Below, piece by piece: positions 9,063-18,469 of a DNA stretch of 52,108 nt. The position numbers and the translations under genes were made by a program. The stretch covers positions 1 through 52,108 of the forward strand of contig NZ_NXLV01000011.1 in NCBI RefSeq assembly GCF_003364205.1. The letters are read 5' to 3'. The notes beneath the pieces were generated by a model. That model made no database searches, was not told the origin of the DNA, and saw nothing but the letters and a program-made list of their open reading frames with translations. Numbering within the stretch: the stretch's first letter is position 1; each line of letters begins with the position of its first letter. This DNA is from Helicobacter brantae (GTDB lineage Bacteria > Campylobacterota > Campylobacteria > Campylobacterales > Helicobacteraceae).

Positions 9063-10232
9063 ATGCTATACTCAAATAAAATCCTCACACTTGAAGAATC
9101 CAACACTCTCGCTATCAGTGCTTTGGCTCAAAGTCTCAAAAAAGAAGGCAAAGAGATTATCAATCTCTCCACAGGAGAACCTGACTTTGACACACCACAA
9201 GCTATCAAGGAGAGTGCGATTAAGGCCATCAATGAGGGATTTAGCAAATATACAGCAGTCAGTGGGATTGCAGAGCTAAAGAGTGCGATTTGCCAAAAGC
9301 TACTAAGGGATAACTCCCTCTCCTACTCTCCTAGTGAAATCATTGTCAGCAATGGGGCTAAGCATTCGCTTTTCAATGCTTTTGGGGCTGTGCTAAATGC
9401 AGGAGATGAAGTGCTGATTCCCTCACCTTATTGGGTAAGCTATCCTGAAATTGCAAAATACAATCAAGCCACGCCTATTTTCCTCCCCACCACTCAAGAA
9501 AACAACTTCAAAATCACACCCCAACAGCTCAAAAATGCACTTACCCCTCACACCAAGCTCCTTATCCTCAACTCTCCAAGCAACCCCACAGGCTCACTCT
9601 ATAGCAAAGAGGAGTTAGAAGCACTAGGGGAAGTGCTAAGGGGAAGCAATGTGTGGGTTATCAGTGATGAGATTTATGAGAAGCTTACTTATAGCGAGGG
9701 TTTTACTTCTTTGGCTTCACTCTCAGATGACTTGCTCTCTCGCACCATTACAATCAATGGCTTAAGCAAATCCACAGCAATGACAGGCTGGAGAATGGGC
9801 TATCTAGCAAGTAAAGACAAGACTCTTATTAAAGCTATTGATAATCTTCAAGGCAATAGCACAAGCAATATCAACTCTTTCACTCAAATGGCTTCAATCA
9901 CTGCCCTCTCCCCTGCACTTGAGAGGGAGATTGCGATGATGAGAGAGAAGTTTAGAGAAAGAAGAGATTTTGCCTACTCTCAATGCTCTTCTATTCAAGG
10001 ACTAAGCCTCAATCTCCCTGATGGAGCGTTCTATCTCTTTATCAATATTCAAGAAGCCAAAAGATTTGGTGGAGATAGTATGAGCTTCTGCAAAGCCCTA
10101 TTAGAAGAGCAAGGTGTCGCACTTGTGCCGGGTGTGGCTTTTGGTGTTGATGGATATGTGAGAATGAGCTTTGCCACCTCTCTTGAAGTGCTAAAGAGAG
10201 GATTTGAGAAAATTGCAAAGTTTTTAGAGTAA
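9063..10232 (+). CDS. aspB: Aspartate aminotransferase (class I, PLP-dependent)
   Basis: The 389-residue enzyme would transfer the amino group between aspartate and 2-oxoglutarate, in the cytoplasm with PLP. It has the fold-type I landmarks in order: NLSTGEPDFDTP near the N-terminus, SNGAKHSLFNA, SPYWVSYPE, the NSPSNPTG substrate loop, SDEIYEKLTY, the PLP lysine in SKSTAMTGWRMGY, and the carboxylate-binding Arg in YVRMSFA near the C-terminus. Length matches the bacterial AspB subgroup (H. pylori HP0672-like). Its stop overlaps the xseA start (TAATG), so the two genes are translationally coupled. Confidence 0.93.
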   Translation: MLYSNKILTLEESNTLAISALAQSLKKEGKEIINLSTGEPDFDTPQAIKESAIKAINEGFSKYTAVSGIAELKSAICQKLLRDNSLSYSPSEIIVSNGAKHSLFNAFGAVLNAGDEVLIPSPYWVSYPEIAKYNQATPIFLPTTQENNFKITPQQLKNALTPHTKLLILNSPSNPTGSLYSKEELEALGEVLRGSNVWVISDEIYEKLTYSEGFTSLASLSDDLLSRTITINGLSKSTAMTGWRMGYLASKDKTLIKAIDNLQGNSTSNINSFTQMASITALSPALEREIAMMREKFRERRDFAYSQCSSIQGLSLNLPDGAFYLFINIQEAKRFGGDSMSFCKALLEEQGVALVPGVAFGVDGYVRMSFATSLEVLKRGFEKIAKFLE

Positions 10233-11464
10233 TGCAAAAGCCTCTAAGTGTCAATGAACTCAACCTTCAAATCAAAGGGATTTTGGAAGAAACCTTTCTT
10301 TCTGTGTATGTGGAGGGGGAGATTAGCAATCTTGTGATTCACACAAGTGGGCATATTTATTTCACACTCAAAGATGCTCAAAGCTCAATAAAATGTGTGC
10401 TTTTTAGAGGCAATGCACAATTTTTGGACTTCAAACCTCAAAATGGGCAAAAAATCATCGTTCTTGGTGGGCTAAGTGTCTATCCTCCTAGAGGGGATTA
10501 TCAAATCTTATGTAAAAAACTCATCTCTAGCTCTATGGGAGATTTGTTCCAAGCCTATGAGGAGTTGAAAAGAAAGCTAGAATCCAAAGGATATTTTGGC
10601 AAAAATGCTCCACTCCCACCCTTTCCCAAAACAATCGCTCTAGTTACCTCTAGCACAGGGGCAGCTCTGCAAGATATGCTAAGAGTGGCTTCCAAACGCT
10701 GGAAGCTTAGCAAACTCAAAGTCATCAATACTTTGGTGCAAGGGGAGAATGCCAAAGAATCTATCGCTCAAAATATCGCTTATGCTGATAGTTTGGGGGT
10801 GGATTTGATCATTCTGGCTCGTGGAGGTGGGAACAAAGAGGATTTGTGGGCATTCAATGAAGAAATAGTCGCTAATGCTATCTATCAAGCCAAAACCCCC
10901 ATCATCTCAGCCATAGGGCATGAGAGCGATGTGCTTATTAGTGATTTTGTGGCTGATTTGAGAGCCCCTACACCTTCAGCAAGTATGGAAATGGCATTGC
11001 CCGATCAAGTAGAGTGGCTTTATAGACTCCAAGATTTAAGAGAAGCACTCTCTCAAACTTTTCTCTATCATCTCAAAGGCAAAAAACAGCTCTTGGAATT
11101 TTTGAGTGAAAAATATCAACTTGCCTCATTTGAGGGCAAACTCAATACTCAAAGCAAACAGCTTGAGGATTTAAGAAAAATGCTTCATATCAAGCTCTCT
11201 TTAATTTTGCAACACAAACAAAGCTCACTCACTCTCCCTTTGATGCTCAAAAATCTCAATCCCCTTAGCCACTTTGAAAAACTTCTGGATAATCTCCAAG
11301 AGATTTACAAACTCCAAAATCCACAAAGCAAATGCCAAAATGGCTACGCACAAATCACACAAAATGGGGAGATTAAACAGCTTGAAGAATTGAGAGAGGG
11401 AGAGGTTTTTGAGCTTAGTAATCCCAAAACCTCACTTCTAGCCCAAGTGCTACCAAAGGTTTAG
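10232..11464 (+). CDS. xseA: Exodeoxyribonuclease VII large subunit
   Basis: XseA is the catalytic large subunit of exonuclease VII, which degrades single-stranded DNA with several XseB small subunits. The 410-residue protein shows the N-terminal OB-fold (EISNL..H-SGHIYFTLKD), the typical LVTS-TGAALQDMLRV segment, the conserved core ARGGGNKEDLWAFNEE with AIGHESDVLISDFVADLRAPTPSA, and a helical C-terminal half that would bind the small subunit. It starts within the stop of the aminotransferase gene and overlaps the convergent ankyrin gene by 15 bp. No xseB is visible in the window. Confidence 0.96.
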   Translation: MQKPLSVNELNLQIKGILEETFLSVYVEGEISNLVIHTSGHIYFTLKDAQSSIKCVLFRGNAQFLDFKPQNGQKIIVLGGLSVYPPRGDYQILCKKLISSSMGDLFQAYEELKRKLESKGYFGKNAPLPPFPKTIALVTSSTGAALQDMLRVASKRWKLSKLKVINTLVQGENAKESIAQNIAYADSLGVDLIILARGGGNKEDLWAFNEEIVANAIYQAKTPIISAIGHESDVLISDFVADLRAPTPSASMEMALPDQVEWLYRLQDLREALSQTFLYHLKGKKQLLEFLSEKYQLASFEGKLNTQSKQLEDLRKMLHIKLSLILQHKQSSLTLPLMLKNLNPLSHFEKLLDNLQEIYKLQNPQSKCQNGYAQITQNGEIKQLEELREGEVFELSNPKTSLLAQVLPKV

Positions 11465-12298
11465 TTGCACAGGCTTTTCATTATCATAGCTCTTTGCAGA
11501 GCCATCAATCATATACTCAATGGCAAGTCCATAAGTAATCGTGCTTTTTCCATTGTTTTCGATTTTGAAAGATTGATAGATTGAAGTAGGAAGCTTGATT
11601 GTCCCAATATTGGGGACTTTTGAGTTTGGAGCGATATTTTTCTCCACTGAAAGCTCTCCGACTAAATCTCCATTGAAATACACTGCAATTTGAGTCACTT
11701 TCATAAATTTCTTTGTCTTATTGGCTACTCCAATGCTTACAACACTTTTACCAAGCAAAAATGATTGAGCTGAGATAATCAAATCAGGACTATCAAAGCT
11801 TACTGAGGGCATTGATTTTTGAGAGAGGATATAGCGTGCAGGGGTATCTCCTCGCTTATTTTTGATATACATATCTGCCCCATTATCAAGCAAAAGCTTA
11901 ATCATCGCAGAATTTTTATTGAGGATTGCAAGATAAAGAGGTGTATTGCCATTTGCATCTTTGGCATTGACATCAGCATCGTTGTTGATAAGAATCCTTG
12001 CAAGATTGACATCATTGACTTTTCTACCTGCAACTTTGAGAAGTGGAGTTTCCCCATAGCTCTCTGCATCTACATCAGCTCCCTTTTTTATCATCAACTC
12101 CACCACATCGCCCCACCCACTTCTACACGCATTATAAAGGGGTGTCATTCCCCTCCATCGCACATTGAGATCTGCCCCCATACTGATTCCTTTTCTCACT
12201 GCTGTGTAATCATCGCTAAAAAGATAGGCATTCCAACGATCATCAGCACCAAAAAGCACACCAAAAATCAAGAAAAAACCAAAAACTATCTTTCTCAT
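11450..12298 (-). CDS. Secreted ankyrin-repeat protein
   Basis: The 282-residue protein begins with a signal peptide (MRKIVFGFFLIFGVLFGADD). About four ankyrin repeats follow (roughly residues 30-165), recognisable by -MTPLYNACRSG---VV-LMIKKGADVD, G-TPLYLAILN and LLLDNGADMYIKN. The last 115 residues are a non-repetitive, beta-rich domain of unknown type. Ankyrin repeats mediate protein binding; the signal peptide places this one in the periplasm or outside. It is likely the last gene of the HIT-murF-hydrolase-ddl strand, with a strong AGGAGG-type ribosome site 10 nt after the HIT gene stop. Confidence 0.85.
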   Translation of the reverse strand: MRKIVFGFFLIFGVLFGADDRWNAYLFSDDYTAVRKGISMGADLNVRWRGMTPLYNACRSGWGDVVELMIKKGADVDAESYGETPLLKVAGRKVNDVNLARILINNDADVNAKDANGNTPLYLAILNKNSAMIKLLLDNGADMYIKNKRGDTPARYILSQKSMPSVSFDSPDLIISAQSFLLGKSVVSIGVANKTKKFMKVTQIAVYFNGDLVGELSVEKNIAPNSKVPNIGTIKLPTSIYQSFKIENNGKSTITYGLAIEYMIDGSAKSYDNEKPVQLNLW

Positions 12299-12307
12299 CT
12301 TTCCTCC

Positions 12308-12790
12308 TTAGAAATATTTGCGTGAAAGTTCTTGTATTGTATTGAAAATTTCTTCAAAATCACACCCATAAATGCGACCCTCAGCAATTGAAGTCATAAA
12401 ATTGGTATCTCTTTGAAATCTTGGAACTAAATGCCAATGCAGATGATTGGGTATCCCTGCTCCCCCTGCTTGTTTGATATTGATTCCTGTATTGATCCCC
12501 TCTGCTCCAAACTCATAGAGCATTTCAATTCCACATAAAACCTTGCCTGAGAGATGAAGCCATTCGCTCTCGCTTAAGAGATGAGGAGAATCAATGTGCT
12601 TATGAGGGATAATCATAAAATGAGCAGGATTATAAGGATAAGCATTCATCACACCATAGCAAATCTCATCTTTGTAAAACACCCACTCTTGCCCCACCTC
12701 AACACTAGAGAGATGACAGAAGATACATTCACAATCTTGTTTTTTCTCTTGCAAGTATGCACTTCTCCAAGGAGAATAAAGGTGTTGCAT
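12308..12790 (-). CDS. HIT-family nucleotide-binding protein
   Basis: The 160-residue protein carries the histidine triad HLHWHLVPR (about residues 116-124), the catalytic motif of nucleotide hydrolases and transferases of the FHIT/Ap4A-processing branch. A CIFC pair near residue 22 probably binds zinc with later histidines. MNAYPYNPAHFMIIPHKH is the conserved nucleotide-binding strand. Likely substrates are dinucleoside polyphosphates or adenylated nucleotides, but the exact one cannot be read from sequence. It lies 8 nt after murF in the same order as in H. pylori (HP0741). Confidence 0.9.
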   Translation of the reverse strand: MQHLYSPWRSAYLQEKKQDCECIFCHLSSVEVGQEWVFYKDEICYGVMNAYPYNPAHFMIIPHKHIDSPHLLSESEWLHLSGKVLCGIEMLYEFGAEGINTGINIKQAGGAGIPNHLHWHLVPRFQRDTNFMTSIAEGRIYGCDFEEIFNTIQELSRKYF

Positions 12791-12798
12791 TTTCCCTC

Positions 12799-14259
12799 CT
12801 AGATATAGCTTGGGGCGTCATTGGCAAAGAGGATTAGATCTCCATCTTTAACTGAAGCCTTAAGAGTATTCTCTAGCATTCCTTTCTCTTTGAGAAGGAT
12901 TTTTTTGCTTTTGTGGATATTGTCTGAGAGGATTTTGGAGTTTAGCTCTCCTGTGATGATAGCGATTTCAAAGACTTCATCTATGGCTTTGGCAAGTTCG
13001 ATATTTGCCTCTTCTGTGCTTTCTACAATACCAGGGGTTACGATAATTTTGCGTCCTTGATGCTCTGAGGAGATTCTAATCGCCTCTTTCATTCCCTCAA
13101 GATTACCATTGAAGCTATCATCTAAAATCACTCTGCTATTGACATCACTTCGGTGCAATCGATGTTCTACACCATTGAGTTTTTTTACTTTTGCACTAAT
13201 CTCAGCCAAACTTAGCCCCACTCTCTTTGCCATAAGGATTGCTAGGGCGATATTGTAGGCATTAAATGTGCCAAGCACAGGGGTTTGGAAAGTATGCCAA
13301 TTCCCATCAATCTCTAGCTCAAAACTTGTGCCTTTTAGCGTTGCGACTACATTTCTAATCCCTTGAGGGGCTTTTTGGACTTTGTTTTGTGCGTATTGGG
13401 GGATAGGATTGCTTGATTCTGTGAATGCATATCTTAAGCGATTGCTTTGCAAGGCTTCGTATTTGGTTTCTACAATATTCTCAAAGCTTTTGAAATACTC
13501 TAGGTGCTGTTCTCCAAGTTTGCCGATGATGACATATTGGGGGTTGAGAAATTGAGTGATTTGAGCTATATCACCCTTTTGTCTAGCCCCAGCCTCCACC
13601 ACATAAAACTCATTTCTCACATCAAGCTCGGTATTGATATCAGCAATGATTCCTACCAAAGTATTGACACTTCTAGGGGTAGAATGCACCATATAGCGAG
13701 TTTTGAGAATTTGGGTTAGATAGTTTTTGATACTTGTTTTGCCATAACTTGCAGTGATAAGAATGATTTTGCAATGCGACATTGAAGCGATTTTTTCAGT
13801 GGCGATTTTTTTGTAGCGATTGAGAAGAAAATATTCAAAGAGATTAGAAACCACCACAGAGAAAGCCAAAGCCACAAAATAAGAAAAATAGTTATCTCCA
13901 TAAGCGATTTGCAACCCCATATCAGAGAGAATAAAAAGCAGATAAATCCCAAAAAAGCGATAGACTCGCCCTGTCCATTTGAGGCGTTTGTCTAGCTTCT
14001 TTGCCCAAAAAAAGAGCGAGGGAATGTAGGCAAATAAAAAGTAGAAATAAAAAATATTCCCCCATTCTAAGGCATTGAGCAAGATAAAAAGTGTGATAGG
14101 CAAAACAAAATAGAGTAAATGCCAACGCCATTTGTGGTGCTTGGTAAGCACTCTAAAGATACTGTAATTATACCATTGTAGATTTGTTGCAAGATAGTAG
14201 CCCAAAGTCAGCAAAAAAGCGATATTCAATCCATCAAGCAACATTTTATTCTCTATCAT
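12799..14259 (-). CDS. murF: MurF-type Mur ligase, membrane-anchored
   Basis: MurF ligates D-Ala-D-Ala to UDP-MurNAc-tripeptide, the last cytoplasmic step of peptidoglycan precursor synthesis. The first 135 residues hold about four hydrophobic segments, a membrane extension seen in Campylobacterota MurF. Then come the ATP loop ASYGKTSIKN, NTLVG, VVEAGARQKGDI, the adenine region GTFNAYNIALA, and GVEHRLHRS with ILDDSFNGN. I choose the ATG at 14259: it overlaps the hydrolase stop as ATGA and has GGAG upstream, whereas the longer frame would start with GTG at 14268. The enzyme making its substrate, Ddl, is two genes upstream in the same operon. Confidence 0.92.
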   Translation of the reverse strand: MIENKMLLDGLNIAFLLTLGYYLATNLQWYNYSIFRVLTKHHKWRWHLLYFVLPITLFILLNALEWGNIFYFYFLFAYIPSLFFWAKKLDKRLKWTGRVYRFFGIYLLFILSDMGLQIAYGDNYFSYFVALAFSVVVSNLFEYFLLNRYKKIATEKIASMSHCKIILITASYGKTSIKNYLTQILKTRYMVHSTPRSVNTLVGIIADINTELDVRNEFYVVEAGARQKGDIAQITQFLNPQYVIIGKLGEQHLEYFKSFENIVETKYEALQSNRLRYAFTESSNPIPQYAQNKVQKAPQGIRNVVATLKGTSFELEIDGNWHTFQTPVLGTFNAYNIALAILMAKRVGLSLAEISAKVKKLNGVEHRLHRSDVNSRVILDDSFNGNLEGMKEAIRISSEHQGRKIIVTPGIVESTEEANIELAKAIDEVFEIAIITGELNSKILSDNIHKSKKILLKEKGMLENTLKASVKDGDLILFANDAPSYI

Positions 14260-14969
14260 TCTCTCCACTCCAAAAATCTTTCCTCAATCTCTTTGCTTCT
14301 CTTGATGAAAAAGAAGTGATCGCCCTCCATTGCATAGAGTTTGCTATCTTTAAGCAGTGAAGCGATTTTCTCTCCACTGCTTAGAGGTGTGGCAGTATCC
14401 TCTTTGCCCCAAAACAGCAAGGCCTTTGAAGTGCAAGAAGAAAAATGAGAGGAAAAATCCTCATCTACAACTCTCTTAAACACCTCATACATCACCTCAC
14501 TCATTCCATTGACATCTTGACTTCTTAGCATTGAGCTTGAGATTTTAAATTTTTTGAAAATCTTAGCACAGATAATCTTGATTCTCACACTTAAGGGCTT
14601 AGGACATACAATTCCTGCACTACTTAGCAAGACCAATTCTTTGGGATTAAGCAAAGTTGCCACTTTCCCCCCAAAACTATGTCCAAACACCACGCTAGGG
14701 GTAACTCCTAGCTCTTGCAAGAAAATTGAGAGGATTTGAGCATAATCTTGTGTATCAATCACTTCAGTATTGGAGCTTTTCCCAAAACCAGGGAGATCGA
14801 CATAGAGATGAGTAAATCCCTCAAATCTCCCTCCAAAAGAGCCTTTCATTATCTCTTTGTTACTCCCCCATCCGTGCAAAAATAAAATATATTCTTTTGT
14901 TTGATTACCCAATATCTCATAGGCAATCTCAAAATTTTTCCCTTTGTATTTTAAAAATTTTTTTGCCAA
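14256..14969 (-). CDS. Alpha/beta hydrolase
   Basis: This is a cytosolic serine hydrolase of the alpha/beta fold. The oxyanion segment is LHGWGSN, the nucleophile elbow GHSFGGK, the acid is probably the Asp in WGKEDTATP, and the histidine lies in EGDHFFF near the C-terminus. I favour the TTG at 14969, giving about 237 residues starting AKKFLKYKG, because AAGGA sits 10 nt upstream. The frame stays open to a TTG at 15005 inside ddl. It sits between ddl and murF as in H. pylori (HP0739, once labelled an oxohepta-dienoate hydrolase). The substrate is unknown; a cell-wall role is only suggested by position. Confidence 0.85.
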   Translation of the reverse strand: MAKKFLKYKGKNFEIAYEILGNQTKEYILFLHGWGSNKEIMKGSFGGRFEGFTHLYVDLPGFGKSSNTEVIDTQDYAQILSIFLQELGVTPSVVFGHSFGGKVATLLNPKELVLLSSAGIVCPKPLSVRIKIICAKIFKKFKISSSMLRSQDVNGMSEVMYEVFKRVVDEDFSSHFSSCTSKALLFWGKEDTATPLSSGEKIASLLKDSKLYAMEGDHFFFIKRSKEIEERFLEWRE

Positions 14970-14970
14970 G

Positions 14971-16005
14971 TTATGCTTTTCCTTTGGCTCTTTGGATTTT
15001 TCCAATATAGCGATAATCTATATTGATCATTCTTGGGCTTGGCATCATCACTTCCTCTATGGCTTTAGAGAAATCAGGGAAGAGATAGTTTGCCATTGAA
15101 CCTGGGATTGGGTTAATCTCATTGAGATAGACCCTGTCTTCAATCACAAAGAAATCACATCGGATAATCGCTCCCTCAAAGCAATTTTTATAAAGCTTGA
15201 CAAACGCTTCTCTTAGTGCATTTTCTAGCTCTTGGCTGATTTGGGCTTTGCAAACTTGCTCTGTGCGTGAAAAATCCAAATATTTGTTTTCAAAGTTTAA
15301 AAAATCGCTTTTTTTAGGCTCTTCAACGATAGAGAAGACAAAATCTCCCTCTAAATTGCGATAACCTGCAAGGTTGTATTCTTTTACCCCTGAGATAAAT
15401 GGCTCTACAAGAATGCACTCATCATACTCAAATGCCTCATCAAGTGCGTAAGCCAAATCATTTTCACTCTCTATCACGCTCACACCAATAGAACTTCCAA
15501 GTCTTAAGGGCTTGATAATGCTAGGATATTTACCCAAACTTTTGGGAGGATTTGCAATCTCAAAAAGCTCAAAAGGCAAAACCTCTACCCCCCTATCTTT
15601 GGCATAAAGCTTTGTGAGGTGCTTATCAAAACTCACCACACAAGCCTTAGTGCGTGGAGCAATAAAAGGGATTGAGTAAAACTCTAGCATTGAAGAAATA
15701 ATCCCATCTTCTCCATCTCCACCATGAATCACGCTCAAAAGCTTTCTCACACCCAAAGCCTTATCACCCAAAAAACTTGAATGATAAAAATCTCTTCCTT
15801 TGATTGTTAGTTTTTTGCACTGCTTGTATTCTCCTGAACTAAATGTGCTAGATTTCATCTTTTCTTGAGGGATAAGATAAAACTGATGTTCGCAATCCAA
15901 GAAAATAAAATGCTCTATTTTCATAATCTTGCCAAGAGAAATCGCACTTACGATACTGATCTCATGCTCATAACTCTTGCCACCAAATAAAATACTAATT
16001 GCCAT
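14971..16005 (-). CDS. ddl: D-alanine--D-alanine ligase
   Basis: Ddl joins two D-alanines using ATP, providing the dipeptide used by MurF. The protein has ILFGGKSYEHEISIVSA at the start, HGGDGEDG, the ATP-grasp segments FIAPRTKACVVSFDKHLTK and SIIKPLRLGSSIGVSV, and the Mg-binding C-terminal block IIRCDFFV...YLNEINPIPGSM. I place the start at the ATG at 16005 (MAISILFGG), which aligns with H. pylori Ddl as I remember it and has GGAG 7 nt upstream; the frame is open 66 bp further but that extension looks non-native. Final length is about 344 residues. It lies 8 nt downstream of the biotin carboxyltransferase gene. Confidence 0.95.
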   Translation of the reverse strand: MAISILFGGKSYEHEISIVSAISLGKIMKIEHFIFLDCEHQFYLIPQEKMKSSTFSSGEYKQCKKLTIKGRDFYHSSFLGDKALGVRKLLSVIHGGDGEDGIISSMLEFYSIPFIAPRTKACVVSFDKHLTKLYAKDRGVEVLPFELFEIANPPKSLGKYPSIIKPLRLGSSIGVSVIESENDLAYALDEAFEYDECILVEPFISGVKEYNLAGYRNLEGDFVFSIVEEPKKSDFLNFENKYLDFSRTEQVCKAQISQELENALREAFVKLYKNCFEGAIIRCDFFVIEDRVYLNEINPIPGSMANYLFPDFSKAIEEVMMPSPRMINIDYRYIGKIQRAKGKA

Positions 16006-16013
16006 ACTTTCTC

Positions 16014-17720
16014 CTACTTCAATAAAAATAAAATTGTTTTTGGGCTTACCCCTTCTCTGCACTCCACACAAACCTCTTCAATCACGCCATCACGATCGCT
16101 TAGGATTTCATTTTCCATCTTCATCGCTTCCACAACCCCTAGCACATCTCCCTTTTTGATACTTTGTCCGATTGAGACAAACACTTTGCTTAGCACTCCA
16201 CTCATTGGAGAGTAAATCGCATTTTCTAGGACTTGTGAGCTTCCCTCTTGTGTGGAGCAAGAGATTTTAACCTCTCTTTCTTCATCATCGATTTTTACCC
16301 TCACACTCTCTTGAGAGATTTCTAAAATTTCAACTTTGTAATTTTGCCCCAAAATCTCTGCATCAAAGAAATTTCCTAAATCTTTTTTACTTTCAGTTTT
16401 GATTTGAGATTTTGCCTCGCCTTTGAGGAATGCCTTTGCCACATCGCCAAAGAGGGCATAAGAGATGATATCTGTGGGGGTTTTGGCAAAGTCTTTGCTC
16501 TCCTCTCTTGCCTTCTCTAGCTCATTTTGTGGTTTTTGGGGTGCTTCTTGGTGCGAGAGCTTTTGTCTAAGATTTTCACAAATGGGTGCAGGGGTTTTGC
16601 CATAAAGTCCCAAAATGAGATTTTTTGATTCTGTGGTGAGGGTTTTATACCTTTCGTTTTGCAATACATTTAGCACTGCTTGAGTCCCTACAATTTGGCT
16701 AGTGGGCGTAACTAGAGGGATATAGCCAAAGTCTTTTCTCACTTCAATTATCTCTCTAGCCACCTCTTGCATTTTATCTAGTGCGTTTTGTTCTTTGAGC
16801 TGAGAAGCAAGGTTTGAGATCATTCCCCCTGGGATTTGAGAAAGCAAGATTTCTGTATCAACAAAATTGTAGCGCGATTCAAACTCTGAGTATTTCTCCC
16901 TCACCTCTCTTAAAAGCTTTGAGGCTACTTCCATTGGCTCTAGGCTTAGTCCTGTATCCCATTGAGTGCCTTGAAGTGTAGCTACCATTGCTTGAGTGCA
17001 GGGATGAGAAGTCCCACCACTTAGGGCTGAGTTGCTTAAATCTAGCACATCAGCTCCTGCTTCTATCGCTTTGAGCATAGAGCCAAAGGCAAAGCCTGTG
17101 GTAGCGTGGATATGCACACTCAAAGGCACTCCTAGCTCTTCTTTGATTGCTTTGACTAACTCATAGGCTTCATATGGACGCAAAAGCCCTGCCATATCTT
17201 TGATAGCTAGACTTTGGCAACCCATAGAAACTAACTCTTTGGCATAGGAGACAAAAAAGCCCAACTGATGCACAGGAGAAGTCGTGTAGCATATCGCTCC
17301 TTGAGCCTCTGCCCCATTTTTCCTCACTTCTTCAATACTAAGTTTGAGGTTTGAGCTATCATTGAGGGCATCAAAGATTCTAAAAATATTGATTCCTCCT
17401 TGAGTGCTTAGAGCGATAAACTCCTTTAGCACATCATCAGCATAATGGCGATAACCCACAAGGTTTTGTCCTCTAAGGAGCATTTGAAGTGGAGTGGTTT
17501 TAAAAATCTCTTTGAAAACCCTCAATCGCTCAAATGGATCTTCATTGAGGTATCTCAAACACGCATCATAAGTCGCCCCACCCCACACCTCAACGCTATG
17601 AAATCCGATACTTTCAAAAATCTTAGCAACCTCTAGCATATCTTGTGTGCTTACACGCGTGGCTAGGAGGGATTGCACTCCATCTCTTAGTGAATTTTCG
17701 GTGATTTTTATGCTTTTCAT
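16014..17720 (-). CDS. pycB: Pyruvate carboxylase subunit B / oxaloacetate decarboxylase alpha type
   Basis: This biotin-dependent carboxyltransferase has 568 residues. The N-terminal HMGL-like barrel carries ITENSLRDGVQSLLATR and the metal-site region HIHATTGFA; the middle is the conserved carboxylase domain (QIPGGMISNL); the last 75 residues are a biotinyl domain with the biotin lysine in EAMKMEN. In Campylobacter, PycB works with a separate biotin carboxylase (PycA) in anaplerotic oxaloacetate synthesis. The same architecture occurs in Na+-pumping oxaloacetate decarboxylase. No partner subunit is in the window, so the direction of the reaction is inferred from relatives. It heads the string that continues into ddl. 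Confidence 0.88.
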   Translation of the reverse strand: MKSIKITENSLRDGVQSLLATRVSTQDMLEVAKIFESIGFHSVEVWGGATYDACLRYLNEDPFERLRVFKEIFKTTPLQMLLRGQNLVGYRHYADDVLKEFIALSTQGGINIFRIFDALNDSSNLKLSIEEVRKNGAEAQGAICYTTSPVHQLGFFVSYAKELVSMGCQSLAIKDMAGLLRPYEAYELVKAIKEELGVPLSVHIHATTGFAFGSMLKAIEAGADVLDLSNSALSGGTSHPCTQAMVATLQGTQWDTGLSLEPMEVASKLLREVREKYSEFESRYNFVDTEILLSQIPGGMISNLASQLKEQNALDKMQEVAREIIEVRKDFGYIPLVTPTSQIVGTQAVLNVLQNERYKTLTTESKNLILGLYGKTPAPICENLRQKLSHQEAPQKPQNELEKAREESKDFAKTPTDIISYALFGDVAKAFLKGEAKSQIKTESKKDLGNFFDAEILGQNYKVEILEISQESVRVKIDDEEREVKISCSTQEGSSQVLENAIYSPMSGVLSKVFVSIGQSIKKGDVLGVVEAMKMENEILSDRDGVIEEVCVECREGVSPKTILFLLK

Positions 17721-17762
17721 TCTCTTCCCTTAGATTTCATAAAAACACAATTCTATCAAACC

Positions 17763-18467
17763 TTAGAGGATACAAAAAGTTAAAGTGGTGCAATTTTTTG
17801 AATTTTTGATCCCCTCACTTTGGATTCCATACTCTCTCACCCTCTCTTCAATCCCCTCAAAACCCCTATTTAGTGCCAACTCTCTTAGCACAATCCCACG
17901 ATAGTATTTCCCAAAATGACTAACTTTTTTGCCATTTTTGTAAAACTCCATTGAGTAGTGATGAGATTTTGGCATATAGAGTTTTTTGTAAAACTCTGCC
18001 CTCAAATCTAGCACAAACTCCCCCTCCAAACTCTCATCAATCTCACTCTCTTGCTTTTGATAGACTTCTTTTGTGCTAAAGGAGGCAAACCCCTCTCCTT
18101 GCTTAAGCTTGTAAAATGGCAACAACTCCTCTGCACTCACTGCTCCAAAAAGATTGCTAAAGATTAGGGTGTTTTTGCTTAGCCATTGCTTGGAGTCTTG
18201 AGGGAGTGAGGGGAAATCTAGTGCATCATAAGCCACTCCACTATATAGCTCTATGGCTTTGCCTAGCTTTGGCTCTTGGGTGATATGGCTTAGGGCTTGG
18301 GCGACTTCTGAGAGCTTAGAATACCCCATCGCTTTGGCAATCTCCCCCTCACTTGCACTAGAGATAAACTCAAAATATCTCTGATAAATCCCCTCCACTC
18401 TCTCACTCATCACTCCCCTTTGGCTAGGGAAAATCTTGCCCTCAGAGGGGGAAAATAGGATTTTCAT
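17763..18467 (-). CDS. yaaA: YaaA-family peroxide stress protein
   Basis: The 234-residue protein begins MKILFSPSEGK, the family hallmark, and has LYSGVAYDALDF, LIFSNLFGAVSAEELLPFYKLK and the C-terminal HFGKYYRGIVLRELALNR. E. coli YaaA lowers free intracellular iron and limits Fenton damage during peroxide stress; related proteins bind DNA. Its C-terminus runs about 30 residues past the last conserved block. It follows a small Sel1 gene by 2 nt and is probably cotranscribed with it. Confidence 0.88.
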   Translation of the reverse strand: MKILFSPSEGKIFPSQRGVMSERVEGIYQRYFEFISSASEGEIAKAMGYSKLSEVAQALSHITQEPKLGKAIELYSGVAYDALDFPSLPQDSKQWLSKNTLIFSNLFGAVSAEELLPFYKLKQGEGFASFSTKEVYQKQESEIDESLEGEFVLDLRAEFYKKLYMPKSHHYSMEFYKNGKKVSHFGKYYRGIVLRELALNRGFEGIEERVREYGIQSEGIKNSKNCTTLTFCIL

Positions 18468-18469
18468 TG